Assembly: GCA_039636775.1 (NCBI GenBank)
Contig: CP143429.1
Location: 3,286,001 to 3,350,000, forward strand
Direction of reading: 5' to 3'
Length of the DNA stretch: 64,000 nt
DNA from: Micrococcaceae bacterium Sec5.8
GTDB taxonomy: Bacteria > Actinomycetota > Actinomycetes > Actinomycetales > Micrococcaceae
Shown here: in pieces, positions 31,443 to 41,070 of the stretch
Position numbering within the stretch: position 1 is the stretch's first letter
Layout of the letters: each line of letters opens with the position of its first letter
Notes under the pieces: model-generated
The model's database searches: none
Seen by the model: the letters and a program-made list of their open reading frames with translations, nothing else
What the model was told of the DNA's origin: nothing
Position numbers and translations under genes: made by a program

Positions 31443-32336
31443 TCAGGAAGCGCAGCCGTCCGGGCAGCGAAGGGTGTCCGGGCTGGCGGCACAGTCCGCG
31501 CAGTACAAGGTGAGCGTGCGGCAGGACGCGTTGGAGCAGTTCTCAAATTTGCTCGTCGGGGCAGAGCAGCGCACGCATTCGCCGATGGTTTTCGCGTCCT
31601 CGCTGAATTCCAGGTGCATACGCTTGTCGAACACGTAGAGGGAGCCTTCCCAGAGGCCCTGGTCCTTGTAGGTCTCGCCGTAGCGGACGATCCCGCCGTC
31701 GAGCTGGTACACCTCTTTGAATCCGCGGTTCACCATGAGGCTGGAGAGCACCTCGCAGCGGATGCCACCGGTGCAGTACGTGACCACTGGTTTGTCTTTG
31801 AGCGCGTCGTACTTGCCGGAGTCGAGCTCCCTGATGAAGTCGTGGGTGGTGGCCACATCCGGGACCACGGCACCCTTGAATTTGCCGATCTGGGCCTCGA
31901 AGCCGTTGCGGCCATCGAAGAAGACCACTTCCTCGCCTTCCCCCTTCCGGGCTTCGACGAGCTGGTGCAGTTCAGCGGGCAAAAGGTGCTTACCGCCGCC
32001 GACAACGCCGCCGGCATCAACCTTGAGTTCACCGGGGGCACCGAACGACACGATTTCGTCGCGGACCTTAACGCTGAGCCGCGGGAAGTCGGCAGCGCTG
32101 CCGTCGGACCACTTCACGTCGATTTCGTGGAAGCCCTTGTATTCCCGGGTGGTCTTCACGTACTGCTTGACCGCGTTCAGCTCGCCGCCGACGGTCGCAT
32201 TGATGCCGTCTTTAGAAATGATGATGCGGCCGGTCAGTGCGAGTTTTTCGCAGAGCGCCCGCTGCCAGAGCCGGACGGCGTCCGGGTCCGGGAGAGGAGT
32301 AAAGCCGTAAAAGAGCACAATTCTGTTCAACGCCAC
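31443..32336 (-). CDS. trhO: tRNA uridine(34) hydroxylase, rhodanese domain (TrhO)
   Basis: 297 residues. TrhO performs oxygen-dependent hydroxylation of U34 in tRNAs. An N-terminal acylphosphatase-like domain ([47 protein letters not shown]) precedes the rhodanese domain with catalytic loop [10 protein letters not shown] near residues 187-196. The C-terminal Cys-rich region ([32 protein letters not shown]) probably binds zinc. The domain order matches the YceA/TrhO family. Confidence 0.92.
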   Translation of the reverse strand: MALNRIVLFYGFTPLPDPDAVRLWQRALCEKLALTGRIIISKDGINATVGGELNAVKQYVKTTREYKGFHEIDVKWSDGSAADFPRLSVKVRDEIVSFGAPGELKVDAGGVVGGGKHLLPAELHQLVEARKGEGEEVVFFDGRNGFEAQIGKFKGAVVPDVATTHDFIRELDSGKYDALKDKPVVTYCTGGIRCEVLSSLMVNRGFKEVYQLDGGIVRYGETYKDQGLWEGSLYVFDKRMHLEFSEDAKTIGECVRCSAPTSKFENCSNASCRTLTLYCADCAASPDTLRCPDGCAS

Positions 32337-32479
32337 CGTTTAAGGGTACCGGCTGGACACCTGGCTGGGGCCCGGTCCCGGCAGCAGGCCGGGTGCGGTC
32401 CTGTCACAATTGCGTAAGCAAGGCCTGTTGCAGGGCCCGGCCCCTGTTGCATGGGGCATGGCTGGAATACTCTCATTCC

Positions 32480-33172
32480 ATGAGTCTCGAGGCCATGGTT
32501 GACGACACCACACATCTGCTGGAAACCTGGGTCACCGGTTGGGCGGGGTGCCGGGGATATGAAACACGCAGGGAGGGCCGGTTTCCTGCGGCCCTCCGGG
32601 CGGACACTACCCACGAGTGGGAATATTTCAGTCACGATCCCTCCGATGCGGAGTTCGCACAGCTGGCCGCCACCACCGTTGAAGTGCCTGCCCGGGTTCT
32701 GACGATCCTCACGAACGATCTCGCGAGATACAAGCTCCTGGCCCGGGAGCACGGGCTCAACGTCACGTCGGCCTCGCAGACCATGATGATCGTGGATATG
32801 GAGACCCAGGACGCGGAGGATCCCTGGCTCCCGGACGATGACCTCCGCTGGGAGCCTTCCCAGTCCGACGGCGTTCACCATGCCGTGGTCTATGCCGGGG
32901 ATGAGGTGGCGGCCAGCGGGCGCGTGTTTGTGGTCGGTCACACCGCCATCTTCGACAAGATCATCACCGAGCCGGCGTACAAACGCCGGGGGCTGGGCAG
33001 CTTCATCATGCGGGCCCTCGCCGCACAGGCTTTCGAGCACGATGTCGAAACCGGACTGTTGCTGGCATCGCTCGACGGGCAAAAGTTGTATTCGCATCTC
33101 GGCTGGACGGGCGTCTGCCAGGTGCTGATGCTTTCCGCCTCGGACGAGGGTGCGGACCTGTCCGTCGGCTGA
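32480..33172 (+). CDS. GNAT family N-acetyltransferase
   Basis: 230 residues. The C-terminal half has the GNAT acetyl-CoA-binding segment ITEPAYKRRGLGSFIMRALAAQAFEHDVETGLLLASLDGQKLYSHLGWTGV, where RRGLGS is the pyrophosphate-binding Q/RxxGxG/A motif. The N-terminal 100 residues are less conserved. The acceptor is unknown. The start at 32480 is supported by TACTCT six bases upstream and by the lack of similarity of the longer frame. The helicase gene follows after 52 bp. Confidence 0.85.
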   Translation: MSLEAMVDDTTHLLETWVTGWAGCRGYETRREGRFPAALRADTTHEWEYFSHDPSDAEFAQLAATTVEVPARVLTILTNDLARYKLLAREHGLNVTSASQTMMIVDMETQDAEDPWLPDDDLRWEPSQSDGVHHAVVYAGDEVAASGRVFVVGHTAIFDKIITEPAYKRRGLGSFIMRALAAQAFEHDVETGLLLASLDGQKLYSHLGWTGVCQVLMLSASDEGADLSVG

Positions 33173-33224
33173 CACCCGGGGATCCGGGCCCGGACGATTT
33201 GAGGCCGGGTGAAAGAATGGACGA

Positions 33225-35612
33225 GTGAACCCGCATGAGTCCCTGATTCCGTTGCTGGGCCGCGGCCCGGACCCGGAGCAGCTCCGTCATGTGCGGACCA
33301 TCGCCGCCCGCCAGGCCGTCCATGCGCCGTGGCCGAAATGGGCCCACCCTGATCTGGTGACCGCCTACGGTTCGCTCGGCATCCACCAGCCCTACCGCCA
33401 CCAGATCCAGGCAGCCGACCTCGCCCACGGCGGCGAGCACGTGGTGATCGCCACCGGCACCGCGTCCGGCAAGTCGCTCGCCTACCAGCTGCCGGCCCTG
33501 GACGCGATCCACGGGTCCGAACTGCGGGTCCTCGCTGATCCCGGCAGGATCCACGACGACGGTGCCGTCACCCTGTATCTCTCCCCCACCAAGGCCCTGG
33601 CGGCCGACCAGCTTGCCGCCATCCGGGCACTGAAAATCCGCACCGTCCGGGCTGAAACCTATGACGGCGACACCGACCCCGCGTCCCGCCGCTGGATCCG
33701 GGACCACGCGAACTTCATCCTGGCCAACCCGGACATGCTGCACTTCGGAATCCTCCCCAACCACACCTGGTGGGCACGCTTCTTCCGCCGGCTGCGCTAC
33801 GTGATCATTGACGAAGCCCACAGTTACCGCGGCGTCTTCGGATCCCATGTGGCCAACCTGATGCGCCGGCTGCGCCGCATCTGCGCCTACTACAGCCCGG
33901 ACGGGCCCGGGCCCGTGTTCATCGCAGCCTCGGCTACGGCGTCCGAGCCCGGGACGTCTTTCGGCCGGCTTATCGGAGCGCCGGTGCGTGCCGTGTCCGA
34001 GGATTCCTCCCCTCACGGATCCACGACAGTCGCATTCTGGGAGCCGGCCTTGACCGAGCTCCGGGGCGAGAACGGCGCCAAGGAGCGGCGCACCGCCGTG
34101 GCGGAAACCGCGGATCTGCTGGCCAATCTGGTGTCCTCGCGGGTGCGGACCATAGCGTTTATCAAGTCCCGTCGCGGCGCCGAGACCATTGCCGCCATCA
34201 CTAAGCGGCTCCTCGACGAAGTCGATCCCAGCCTGCCGCAACGGGTCGCGGCCTACCGCTCGGGCTATTTGCCGGAGGAACGCCGGGCCTTGGAGAAATC
34301 GCTGCGGTCCGGCGAGCTATTGGGCGTTGCCAGTACGTCGGCTCTGGAGCTGGGCATCGATATCTCCGGACTCGACGCCGTGCTCGTGGCGGGCTGGCCG
34401 GGAACCCGGGCGTCGTTGTTCCAGCAGATCGGACGGGCCGGCCGGGCGGGGCAGGACGCCATCGCCGCTTTCGTCGCAAGCGATGACCCGCTGGACACCT
34501 ACCTGGTAAACCACCCCGGGGCGATCTTCGACGTGTCCGTGGAGGCCACTGTCTTTGACCCCTCCAATCCCTATGTATTGGGTCCGCACCTGTGTGCCGC
34601 CGCCGCCGAACTCCCGATCGGGCACGCCGAACTGGACTTGTTTGGTGCCACGTCCGAGAAGCTCCTGAACCAGTTGGTGGCCCAGGGGTATTTGCGCCGG
34701 CGCCCGGCGGGGTGGTTCTGGACCCACCCGCAAAGCGCCGCAGCGATGGTGAACCTGCGGGCCGACGGCGGCGGGCCGGTGAGCATCGTAGACGCCGAAA
34801 CCGGTTCCCTCCTGGGGACGATGGACTCCCCGCAGACGCACTATCAGGCCCACGCCGGGGCCGTCTACGTCCACCAGGGCGAGACCTACGTGGTGGAGGA
34901 CCTGAACGAAGACGATCACTGCGTGATGGTGCGCCGCACGAATCCGGACTATTACACGACTGCCCGGGACGTGACCCAGATCGAGGTCCTCGAAACCCAG
35001 CGCACCACCCAGTGGGGTGACGTCGCCGTGCATTTCGGGGACGTGAAAGTGACAACGCAGGTGGTGTCCTTCCAGCGCAAGGCGCTGATTTCCAATGAAA
35101 TCCTCGGTGAGGAACCGCTGCAGCTAGGAGCCCGGGACCTGTTCACCAAGGCGGTGTGGTTTGTGATGGACAACCGATCGCTGACCGGCGCGGGGTTGAT
35201 CGAGGCGCAGTTCCCCGGCGCACTGCACGCGGCCGAACATGCCGCCATCGGACTCCTTCCGCTCGTGGCCTCCAGCGACCGCTGGGACATCGGCGGGGTG
35301 TCCACTGCCATTCACGCCGACACCGGCGTGCCCACCATCTTCGTGTATGACGGCCATCCCGGCGGCGCTGGTTTCGCCGAGCGCGGCTATGACAAGGCAA
35401 AAGTCTGGCTCGCCGCCACCCGCGACGCGATCAAGGCCTGCGAATGCGAGTCCGGCTGCCCGTCCTGCGTGCAGTCACCCAAATGCGGCAACAAGAACAA
35501 TCCCCTCGACAAGGACGCCGCGGTCACACTGCTGGATGTCCTGCTTGAAGAGGCCACGGACCAGATGTCCGCCACGCAGACGGACCCCGCAGTCACAACA
35601 CTGCAGGCCTAG
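33225..35612 (+). CDS. DEAD/DEAH-box helicase with DUF1998 domain (helicase/secretion neighbourhood; YprA/MrfA-like)
   Basis: A 795-residue superfamily 2 helicase. Motif I is ATGTASGKS near residue 75. Motif II is IIDEAHSYRG near 194. Motif III is ASATASEP. Helicase C ends with motif VI QQIGRAGRAG near 403. The C-terminal DUF1998 domain ends in the zinc-binding cluster CECESGCPSCVQSPKCGN. Bacillus MrfA of this superfamily repairs mitomycin damage. In actinobacteria this gene faces a Tad-like operon, the helicase/secretion neighbourhood, and that arrangement is exactly conserved here with 10 bp between the stop codons. The functional link between the two is unexplained. Start GTG 33225. Confidence 0.9.
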   Translation: MNPHESLIPLLGRGPDPEQLRHVRTIAARQAVHAPWPKWAHPDLVTAYGSLGIHQPYRHQIQAADLAHGGEHVVIATGTASGKSLAYQLPALDAIHGSELRVLADPGRIHDDGAVTLYLSPTKALAADQLAAIRALKIRTVRAETYDGDTDPASRRWIRDHANFILANPDMLHFGILPNHTWWARFFRRLRYVIIDEAHSYRGVFGSHVANLMRRLRRICAYYSPDGPGPVFIAASATASEPGTSFGRLIGAPVRAVSEDSSPHGSTTVAFWEPALTELRGENGAKERRTAVAETADLLANLVSSRVRTIAFIKSRRGAETIAAITKRLLDEVDPSLPQRVAAYRSGYLPEERRALEKSLRSGELLGVASTSALELGIDISGLDAVLVAGWPGTRASLFQQIGRAGRAGQDAIAAFVASDDPLDTYLVNHPGAIFDVSVEATVFDPSNPYVLGPHLCAAAAELPIGHAELDLFGATSEKLLNQLVAQGYLRRRPAGWFWTHPQSAAAMVNLRADGGGPVSIVDAETGSLLGTMDSPQTHYQAHAGAVYVHQGETYVVEDLNEDDHCVMVRRTNPDYYTTARDVTQIEVLETQRTTQWGDVAVHFGDVKVTTQVVSFQRKALISNEILGEEPLQLGARDLFTKAVWFVMDNRSLTGAGLIEAQFPGALHAAEHAAIGLLPLVASSDRWDIGGVSTAIHADTGVPTIFVYDGHPGGAGFAERGYDKAKVWLAATRDAIKACECESGCPSCVQSPKCGNKNNPLDKDAAVTLLDVLLEEATDQMSATQTDPAVTTLQA

Positions 35613-35622
35613 CACCACCGGC

Positions 35623-36036
35623 TTACGGCGGCGGGCCTGCCCGGGCAAGCCCTGTGGCCCCGCCTATGGGGGTGCGGACCTCGAGTTCGGTGCGGACCTG
35701 CACCGTACTCCCGGTGCCCTGCGAGCAGCTGAGGATTTTTGCGCCGTTCCGGCGGGCAATGTCCGCGGCGACGACGCAGGGTTCTCCCGGAACAAGGCCC
35801 CGGGCAGCATCCGCGCCTCCCAGCGCCGCAAGATCGGCGGCGGCGGCGGCCCGCGACGCCATCGCGGCCGACTGGGCCAGCAGCATGACGAGCACGGTGG
35901 CGAGGACGACCAGCAGCCCCAGCCCCAGCGCCAAAACGGTGCCCGCACCGCGCTCCCGGTACGCGCGGGCTGCCGTGGGCTCCGGCTCCAGCGGATGCCC
36001 GGACCGCGGCGTCCCGGAGGTACCCGGCCGGTTCAT
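35623..36036 (-). CDS. TadE-like secreted/membrane protein of the Rv3654c type
   Basis: 137 residues with an N-terminal prepilin-like segment: ERGAGTVLALGLGLLVVLATVLVMLLAQSAAMASRAAAAADLAALGGADAARG. The Gly-Ala/Thr before a 20-residue hydrophobic helix resembles a TadE-type minor pilin. The small mature domain contains two Cys. It is the last gene of the Tad operon and overlaps the upstream tadE-like gene by 4 bp (ATGA). It corresponds to the helicase/secretion-neighbourhood TadE-like family. It probably functions in the pilus-like surface assembly. Confidence 0.82.
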   Translation of the reverse strand: MNRPGTSGTPRSGHPLEPEPTAARAYRERGAGTVLALGLGLLVVLATVLVMLLAQSAAMASRAAAAADLAALGGADAARGLVPGEPCVVAADIARRNGAKILSCSQGTGSTVQVRTELEVRTPIGGATGLARAGPPP

Positions 36037-36527
36037 GCGGCCAGGTTTTGCATCAGCTGGAGGCTCTGCGTCCGGGGACTCCGGACCGCGGCCACCGGCC
36101 CTGACGTTTCACCCCGGGTCCAGGCGCGGGCGGTGAGGTTCCAGGGAAGAAGTGAGCCAACGGCCCCTGGAACCTTGCCCGAGACGGTGACGCTGAGCCA
36201 CTGCCCGTCGGACGCCACGGCCGAGGAGGCCGAGGCGCCAGCGAGCCGGCGGACGATCCCTTCCACGGCAGCGGCGTCCTCGCCGCGCGCCAGGGCGCGG
36301 GCACCGGCCCTGGCTGCTTCCTCGAGCCGCAGTTGGGTCACCCCGGCCGCCGAGCCCGCGAGCAACAGGGCGAGCAGGAGCACCACGGCAGGGAGCGCGA
36401 CGGCGAATTCGGCTGTCACAGCGCCGCGGCATGGGGTCCCTGGGCCGCGCTGCTCCCGCGCGGCTGCCGACGGGCTCGCGGAAGCCGCTGCCCGGGGTGC
36501 CCGCCGAACCGGCCAACGGCCTGTCAT
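36033..36527 (-). CDS. TadE family type IV pilus minor pilin
   Basis: 164 residues. A basic N-terminus precedes the pilin motif RGAVTAEFAVALPAVVLLLALLLAGSAAGVTQLRLEEAARAGARALARGE, in which Glu at TAEF is the residue required for pilin assembly. The mature domain is small and hydrophobic. It overlaps both neighbours by 4 bp, indicating translational coupling within the Tad operon. Confidence 0.85.
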   Translation of the reverse strand: MTGRWPVRRAPRAAASASPSAAAREQRGPGTPCRGAVTAEFAVALPAVVLLLALLLAGSAAGVTQLRLEEAARAGARALARGEDAAAVEGIVRRLAGASASSAVASDGQWLSVTVSGKVPGAVGSLLPWNLTARAWTRGETSGPVAAVRSPRTQSLQLMQNLAA

Positions 36528-36817
36528 GGCAGCGCGAGCGCCGTGCGGATAAGGTTCAGCAGGAACCCGCGGACCTCATCGCTGCGCATAATGAACACGA
36601 GGATGCCGGCAAAGCCCACGGCGGCGAGCGTGGCGATGGCATATTCGGCTGTCGCCATGCCAGTTTCAGCGCCCAGCAGCTCCCGCAGCCTTCGTGCGCG
36701 GCGCGGGACCGGCCCGCTGGACCCCGGGTAGATTTCACGGATCTCGGCGCTGTCCTGCGGCGCCCGGCTCTGCTGGGCGTTCCCTGCGCCGTCGCGCGCC
36801 GTGGAATGGGTGGACAT
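36524..36817 (-). CDS. DUF4244 Flp-like pilin
   Basis: 97 residues with the Flp-type motif ETGMATAEYAIATLAAVGFAGILVFIMRSDEVRGFLLNLI, i.e. a hydrophobic helix with the E-Y pair (AEYA) after a Gly. The N-terminal leader is long and charged, as in actinobacterial DUF4244 proteins. It is the likely major pilin. The ATG at 36817 has AAAGGAAAG upstream. A 171-bp leader separates it from tadC and contains GC-rich stem-loops, probably allowing separate, stronger expression. Confidence 0.83.
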   Translation of the reverse strand: MSTHSTARDGAGNAQQSRAPQDSAEIREIYPGSSGPVPRRARRLRELLGAETGMATAEYAIATLAAVGFAGILVFIMRSDEVRGFLLNLIRTALALP

Positions 36818-36988
36818 GGTGGCTTTCCTTTCGTAGATTCCGGCGGAGTTGCCGGCTGTTCTTAGACTCTTCCGGCCCGAAGACCGGCCTGGTAGCAACT
36901 CCCAAGGCCAAGTGGAAAACCCGGCCATCAGCCCCGGCTGTGGAGGACAACTGACGCGCCCGCCGCCGGGGACCTGCTTGGCGCCAAT

Positions 36989-37600
36989 TCAGCCCGGCAG
37001 CATGGCAAGCAGCACCGGGATGACGCCCAGGCAGATGAAGGCCGGCAGCGAACACAACCCCAGGGGCACGACGAGTCTCACGCCAAGGGCTGCGGCCTTT
37101 TTCTCTGCTGCCCGGAACTGCTCACGGCGCAGGCGCGCCGCTTGGGCATAGAGGATGGCGGCGGACGGCGCGCCGGTAAGGGCGGCAAACCCTAGCGCCT
37201 CGCGCAGGGCGAGGAGCCGGGGCGACCGGACGGCCGAACTGCGCCAGGCGGTGTCCCAGTCGGCGCCAATCGCGAGCGCCGAGACCACCGGGCGCAACGG
37301 TGACCGGAGGTCCGGGGTCGCCAGCTCAGCCACCAGCGCCAGCGCCCGGTCCAGTCCCGACCCGGCCTCCAGCATCGCGCCGATCAGTTCCAGCATCATC
37401 GCCGTGTCATCGAGCCCGGGGCCCCGGGATCGGCCCGGTGGCTGGAAACCGTCATGCGAGCCAGCCGGCCCCTCAACCGTGGGGGTACTCCGGGTCTGGC
37501 GTCGAAGCCGCCGCCTGGCCGCACCGGCGCCGGATCGCGCCGTCACTGCCGCGGCCACGAGGATCGCCAGCACCATCAGGCCCGCGGCGTCGGCTGTCAC
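36989..37600 (-). CDS. tadC: Type II/IV secretion F family protein, TadC-like
   Basis: 203 residues with a GspF/TadC-type cytoplasmic helical region (MLELIGAMLEAGSGLDRALALVAE and AIGADWDTAWRSSAVRSPRLLALREALGFAALTGAPSAAILYAQAARLRREQFRAAEKKAAALGVRLVVPLGLCSLPAFICLGVIPVLLAML) and a C-terminal pair of membrane helices. It is shorter than canonical TadC and forms the inner-membrane platform with TadB. It overlaps tadB by 4 bp. Confidence 0.83.
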   Translation of the reverse strand: MTADAAGLMVLAILVAAAVTARSGAGAARRRLRRQTRSTPTVEGPAGSHDGFQPPGRSRGPGLDDTAMMLELIGAMLEAGSGLDRALALVAELATPDLRSPLRPVVSALAIGADWDTAWRSSAVRSPRLLALREALGFAALTGAPSAAILYAQAARLRREQFRAAEKKAAALGVRLVVPLGLCSLPAFICLGVIPVLLAMLPG

Positions 37601-38439
37601 GGCCGGGCGGCTTCAGCTGCCCGGACGAGCCGTGCCGACCAGATCCGGCCGGCCATGGTAAGCGCCAAACCCGCGGTGAGCGCCGCCGCTCCCCACGGGC
37701 TTCCCAGCAGAAGATGGACGGGGTCCACACCCAACACCAGACCCAGGCCGAGGCCGAGGAACGGCAGCCCGGTCAGCAGCCGCACGGTCGCACGGGGCCC
37801 GGCCAACGCCGTTTGCCGGGCAGCCGCGGCGTCGTCCTCCGCTTCCAGCTGGGCGGCAAACCGCGTCAACAGTTCTGCCAGCGGGGAACCCGTTGCCTCG
37901 GCCACGTCAAAGCACGCGGCGAGCTGGAACCAGACCCGCAGCTCCAACCTCTCCCCGGCCGCCCGGTTCCACCGAAGTATTCCGGTGCCGGCTGGCCCGG
38001 AGGGGGCTGCTCCGGCGAGGCGGATGGCCGCGCCAACGGACAACCCCTGAACGGCTGCACCCCGGGCTGCTGCAAGCAAGCGCAGAGAGCCCGGGGCCAG
38101 CACCGGCGCCCGCTGCCCAGGCGTCTGCCAAGGCTGAACCGGGGCCTCCCGGGACAAGGATGCGGACGGTCCGCCCGCATGCAGGAGCCACAGCTCGCCC
38201 CACAACCGCGCGGGCGTGCGGCCGCCCTTGAGCAGGGCCGCCATCTGCTGCACGAACAGGGTCATCGAAACTGCCGGAGGAATCCGTCCAGGCCACTTTC
38301 CTCTGCTGCGGGCCGGTGACGAGCCTGCGGCACCTGGCGGGCCGGCAAACGCCGCACGCATCCTGCGGCGAGGATCCCCGGGCGCCGAAAGCGCGAGGAC
38401 CGCCGCGAAAACCAGAATGCCCAGGAGCGCCCCGGTCAT
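37597..38439 (-). CDS. tadB: Type II/IV secretion F family protein, TadB-like
   Basis: 280 residues with an N-terminal helix (LLGILVFAAVLALSA), a long cytosolic Ala/Gly/Arg-rich part, a GspF-type region ELRVWFQLAACFDVAEATGSPLAELLTRFAAQLEAEDDAAAARQTALAGPRATVRLLTGLPFLGLGLGLVLGVDPVHLLLGSPWGAAALTAGLALTMAG, and two or three membrane segments. It pairs with TadC as the platform. The ATG at 38439 overlaps the tadA stop (ATGA); a longer frame upstream is an Arg/Pro-rich shadow of tadA. Confidence 0.83.
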   Translation of the reverse strand: MTGALLGILVFAAVLALSAPGDPRRRMRAAFAGPPGAAGSSPARSRGKWPGRIPPAVSMTLFVQQMAALLKGGRTPARLWGELWLLHAGGPSASLSREAPVQPWQTPGQRAPVLAPGSLRLLAAARGAAVQGLSVGAAIRLAGAAPSGPAGTGILRWNRAAGERLELRVWFQLAACFDVAEATGSPLAELLTRFAAQLEAEDDAAAARQTALAGPRATVRLLTGLPFLGLGLGLVLGVDPVHLLLGSPWGAAALTAGLALTMAGRIWSARLVRAAEAARP

Positions 38440-39785
38440 CCCGGGTCCCCGTCCGGGCCTGGGTGGACTGCATCTTCCCGCGGCAGGGCGGATCCCCCGG
38501 CGCGGATTCCGGCGGGGCCGGCGGGGCCGTCGGGGCCGTCGGGGTCGAGTCCTAGACGGGCCGCCAGCTGCGGCCAGGCCGGCCCGCAGCGGATGGTGCC
38601 TTCGGAAACGTCCACGGCGGAGCCGACCACCAGACCCGCCACGGTGTCGTCCAGCACCCCCAGGCACGCCACGCTCCTCCCGGCCTTCGTGCGGTCCACA
38701 TGGACCACGGCGTCAAGGGCGCTGGCTGCCTGGAGGCGCACCGCATCTTGCGACATCCCCGCCAGCGCCCCCAACGCGGTCAGCCGGGCGGGAACATCCG
38801 CGGCGGTGTTGGCGTGGATGGTTCCGCCTCCTCCTCGATGGCCGGTATTCATGGCGGCCAGCAATTCGCGGACCTCGGCACCCCGGCACTCCCCGACCAC
38901 CAAACGGTCCGGCCGCATCCGCAGTGACTGCCGCACGAGTTCACCCAGATCCACCACGCCGCCGCCTTCGAGGTTGCCGTGCCGCGCCTCCAGCGACACA
39001 ACGTGCGGGTGCAGCGGATTAAGCTCCGAGGCGTCCTCAATCAAGACCAGCCGCTCCCCCGGCGGGCAGAGACCGAGGAGTGTGGCAAGCAGCGTGGTCT
39101 TGCCGGACCCGGTGGCACCGCTGATCAGGAAACTCAGCCGGCGCGCCACCATGCGTTCCAGCACGGTCTGCATGAACGACCCGAACATTCCGTTCCGCCG
39201 CAGTTCATCCATGGAGAAGACCCGGTCACGCCGGATTCTGATGCTCAGGAGTGTCCCCTCCGTGGAGATCGGTGGCAGGACGGCGTGGACCCGGTAACCG
39301 CCGTCTAGCCGGACGTCAACGCACGGGGAACCGTCGTCCAGGCGCCGCCCGCCCGCAGACACGAGCCGGGCCGCGAGCGCCCGGACCTGCGGCTCGCCGG
39401 AGAACTCAACCGCGGCCCGTTCGAGCCCGCTGCCGCGGTCCAGCCAGACCGAACCCGGGCCGTTGACAAAGATGTCGGTGACGGCCGGGTCCCGGACCAG
39501 CATCTGCAGGGGTCCGAGGCCGTTGAGTTCGGCGCTGATCCCCTCGGCGGCGGCGAGCGCGCCGGCAGTCCCCAGCAGCCGCCCGCTCGCTTGCACGGCC
39601 GCCGCCACGCGCGACGGCGTCACCGGCCCGGCGTCGGACATCACCGATTCGCGGACAGACTCCAGCAACAGTGCATCGACGGAGGCGCGGCTCCCGTGCC
39701 GGTAGCGCGCCGCACCCGCGCTGCCGGCCGCGTCCGGGCCGCGGCCGGCATCCGCCGGGCCGGGCGCGGAATGGGCGCTCATCAA
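38436..39785 (-). CDS. tadA: TadA family secretion/pilus assembly ATPase
   Basis: A 449-residue type II/IV secretion ATPase. The N-terminal domain has GLGPLQMLVRDPAVTDIFVNGPGSVWLDRGSGLERA. The Walker A motif LISGATGSGKTTLLATLLGL is near residues 217-236. An Asp box follows (LVLIEDASELNPLHPHVVSLEARHGN), then Walker B PDRLVVGECRGAEVRELLAAMNTGHRGGGGTIHANTAADVPARL with the His box. It powers pilin polymerisation. It is coupled to both neighbours by 4-bp overlaps. Confidence 0.92.
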   Translation of the reverse strand: MMSAHSAPGPADAGRGPDAAGSAGAARYRHGSRASVDALLLESVRESVMSDAGPVTPSRVAAAVQASGRLLGTAGALAAAEGISAELNGLGPLQMLVRDPAVTDIFVNGPGSVWLDRGSGLERAAVEFSGEPQVRALAARLVSAGGRRLDDGSPCVDVRLDGGYRVHAVLPPISTEGTLLSIRIRRDRVFSMDELRRNGMFGSFMQTVLERMVARRLSFLISGATGSGKTTLLATLLGLCPPGERLVLIEDASELNPLHPHVVSLEARHGNLEGGGVVDLGELVRQSLRMRPDRLVVGECRGAEVRELLAAMNTGHRGGGGTIHANTAADVPARLTALGALAGMSQDAVRLQAASALDAVVHVDRTKAGRSVACLGVLDDTVAGLVVGSAVDVSEGTIRCGPAWPQLAARLGLDPDGPDGPAGPAGIRAGGSALPREDAVHPGPDGDPG

Positions 39786-40945
39786 GTTGCCCCGGCGCCG
39801 AAGTCGAGGACGATGCCGGCGAATAGCCGAACCTTGCGCTGCCGTCCGGTGTCCAGCAGCCGGCCGCGTTCGGTGGCGCCGGGCGCCTGCCGGACATCCG
39901 GCAGAACTCCGGCCAGGGGCAGTCCGACTGATTCGGCAATCAACTCAGCATCGAGGGCAGCGCCGGGGCTGCTGCGCACCACAAGCACCGTTTCGACCCC
40001 GGGCAGGTCTTCCAAAAGCCGGGCCGCGGCCACTGCCGCCCGCAGGAGCGCGGGCACCATGACGATGATCCGGTCACAGTCCCAGGCAAACGTGCGCAGC
40101 GCTTCCCGGCACCGGCCAAGATCCATGACCACAAGCTCGAAACCGCGCCGGGCAGCATCCAGCACCCCCGCCACGACGGCGCGGTCCACCCCGGCCTGCC
40201 GGTCCTTGTTCCCTGGCCAGGACAAGAACGGGAACCCGCCGGCAACCGGCAGGGAATCAGCAAGCTGGCGCGGATCGATCGTGCCCCGGGCGTCGGCCAA
40301 ATCCGGCCATCGCAGTCCCGGTGTCTCCTCGGCATCAATCGAGAGCTCCAGGCCCCCGCCCCGGGGGTCGCCGTCCACGAGCAGGACACTGACGCCCCGC
40401 CGTGCGGCGGCATGCGCGACCCACACTGCTGCGGTGCTGGCCCCTGCGCCACCGCAACCCCCGACGAACCCGAGGACGAATCCTCCCGGTTCGGGCCTGC
40501 GGGAGCGGCTGAGGTACTCGGCCAGCCAGGACGCGCCCTCCGGGAGCACGGCGACGCGCTCGGCGCCAACGGCGGCCGCCAGCTGCCACAGGCCGTCGCC
40601 GTCCCCGTTCAGGCCAACGAGCACGGCCGGCGCCCGTCCCCGCGGCGGCAGTTCACGGATGTCGCTGCCGAGCAGGACCTCCGCCGCGGAGTTCCAGAAA
40701 GGTGCCGCCGCCCTGATATCACCCACGGTACGCAGCTGGCTTCCGGTGGCCGCCACGACGCGTTCGACCTCATTGCGGAGCACCTCAAGTCCCGTCACCA
40801 GCAACGTCTCGGCGAACTCCGCCGGCAACCACGCCGCGTCACCCGGCGCCGTTCCCGCAGCGCCATCGCCCGGTCCAACGCCTCCCCCGGGCGAGGAGCC
40901 AGCGCGACGGCCAGCACCGGCACTCGGTAACTGATGTCTGCTCAT
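39782..40945 (-). CDS. CpaE-like septum-site-determining family protein (Ssd/TadZ-like)
   Basis: 387 residues. A receiver-like N-terminal part of about 130 residues precedes a MinD/ParA-type ATPase domain: GGFVLGFVGGCGGAGASTAAVWVAHAAARRGVSVLLVDGDPRGGGLELSID. The deviant Walker A is GGCGGAGAST, which lacks the usual second Lys, and VVMDLGRCREAL is Walker B. The missing P-loop lysine suggests weak or no ATP hydrolysis, as reported for some Ssd proteins. It is the first gene of the Tad operon and probably localises the assembly machine. Confidence 0.83.
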   Translation of the reverse strand: MSRHQLPSAGAGRRAGSSPGGGVGPGDGAAGTAPGDAAWLPAEFAETLLVTGLEVLRNEVERVVAATGSQLRTVGDIRAAAPFWNSAAEVLLGSDIRELPPRGRAPAVLVGLNGDGDGLWQLAAAVGAERVAVLPEGASWLAEYLSRSRRPEPGGFVLGFVGGCGGAGASTAAVWVAHAAARRGVSVLLVDGDPRGGGLELSIDAEETPGLRWPDLADARGTIDPRQLADSLPVAGGFPFLSWPGNKDRQAGVDRAVVAGVLDAARRGFELVVMDLGRCREALRTFAWDCDRIIVMVPALLRAAVAAARLLEDLPGVETVLVVRSSPGAALDAELIAESVGLPLAGVLPDVRQAPGATERGRLLDTGRQRKVRLFAGIVLDFGAGAT

Positions 40946-41070
40946 GCGGCCACTCTTCCCGTCCCGCGGCCCCGCCGTAACCCGGGGCCGCAGCTATGTG
41001 GACAAGCACGCCGCCATGACGGCTGGAGAAGTGGACGTGGAGCCCGGTCCCGCAGGGCAGAATTGTCCCT

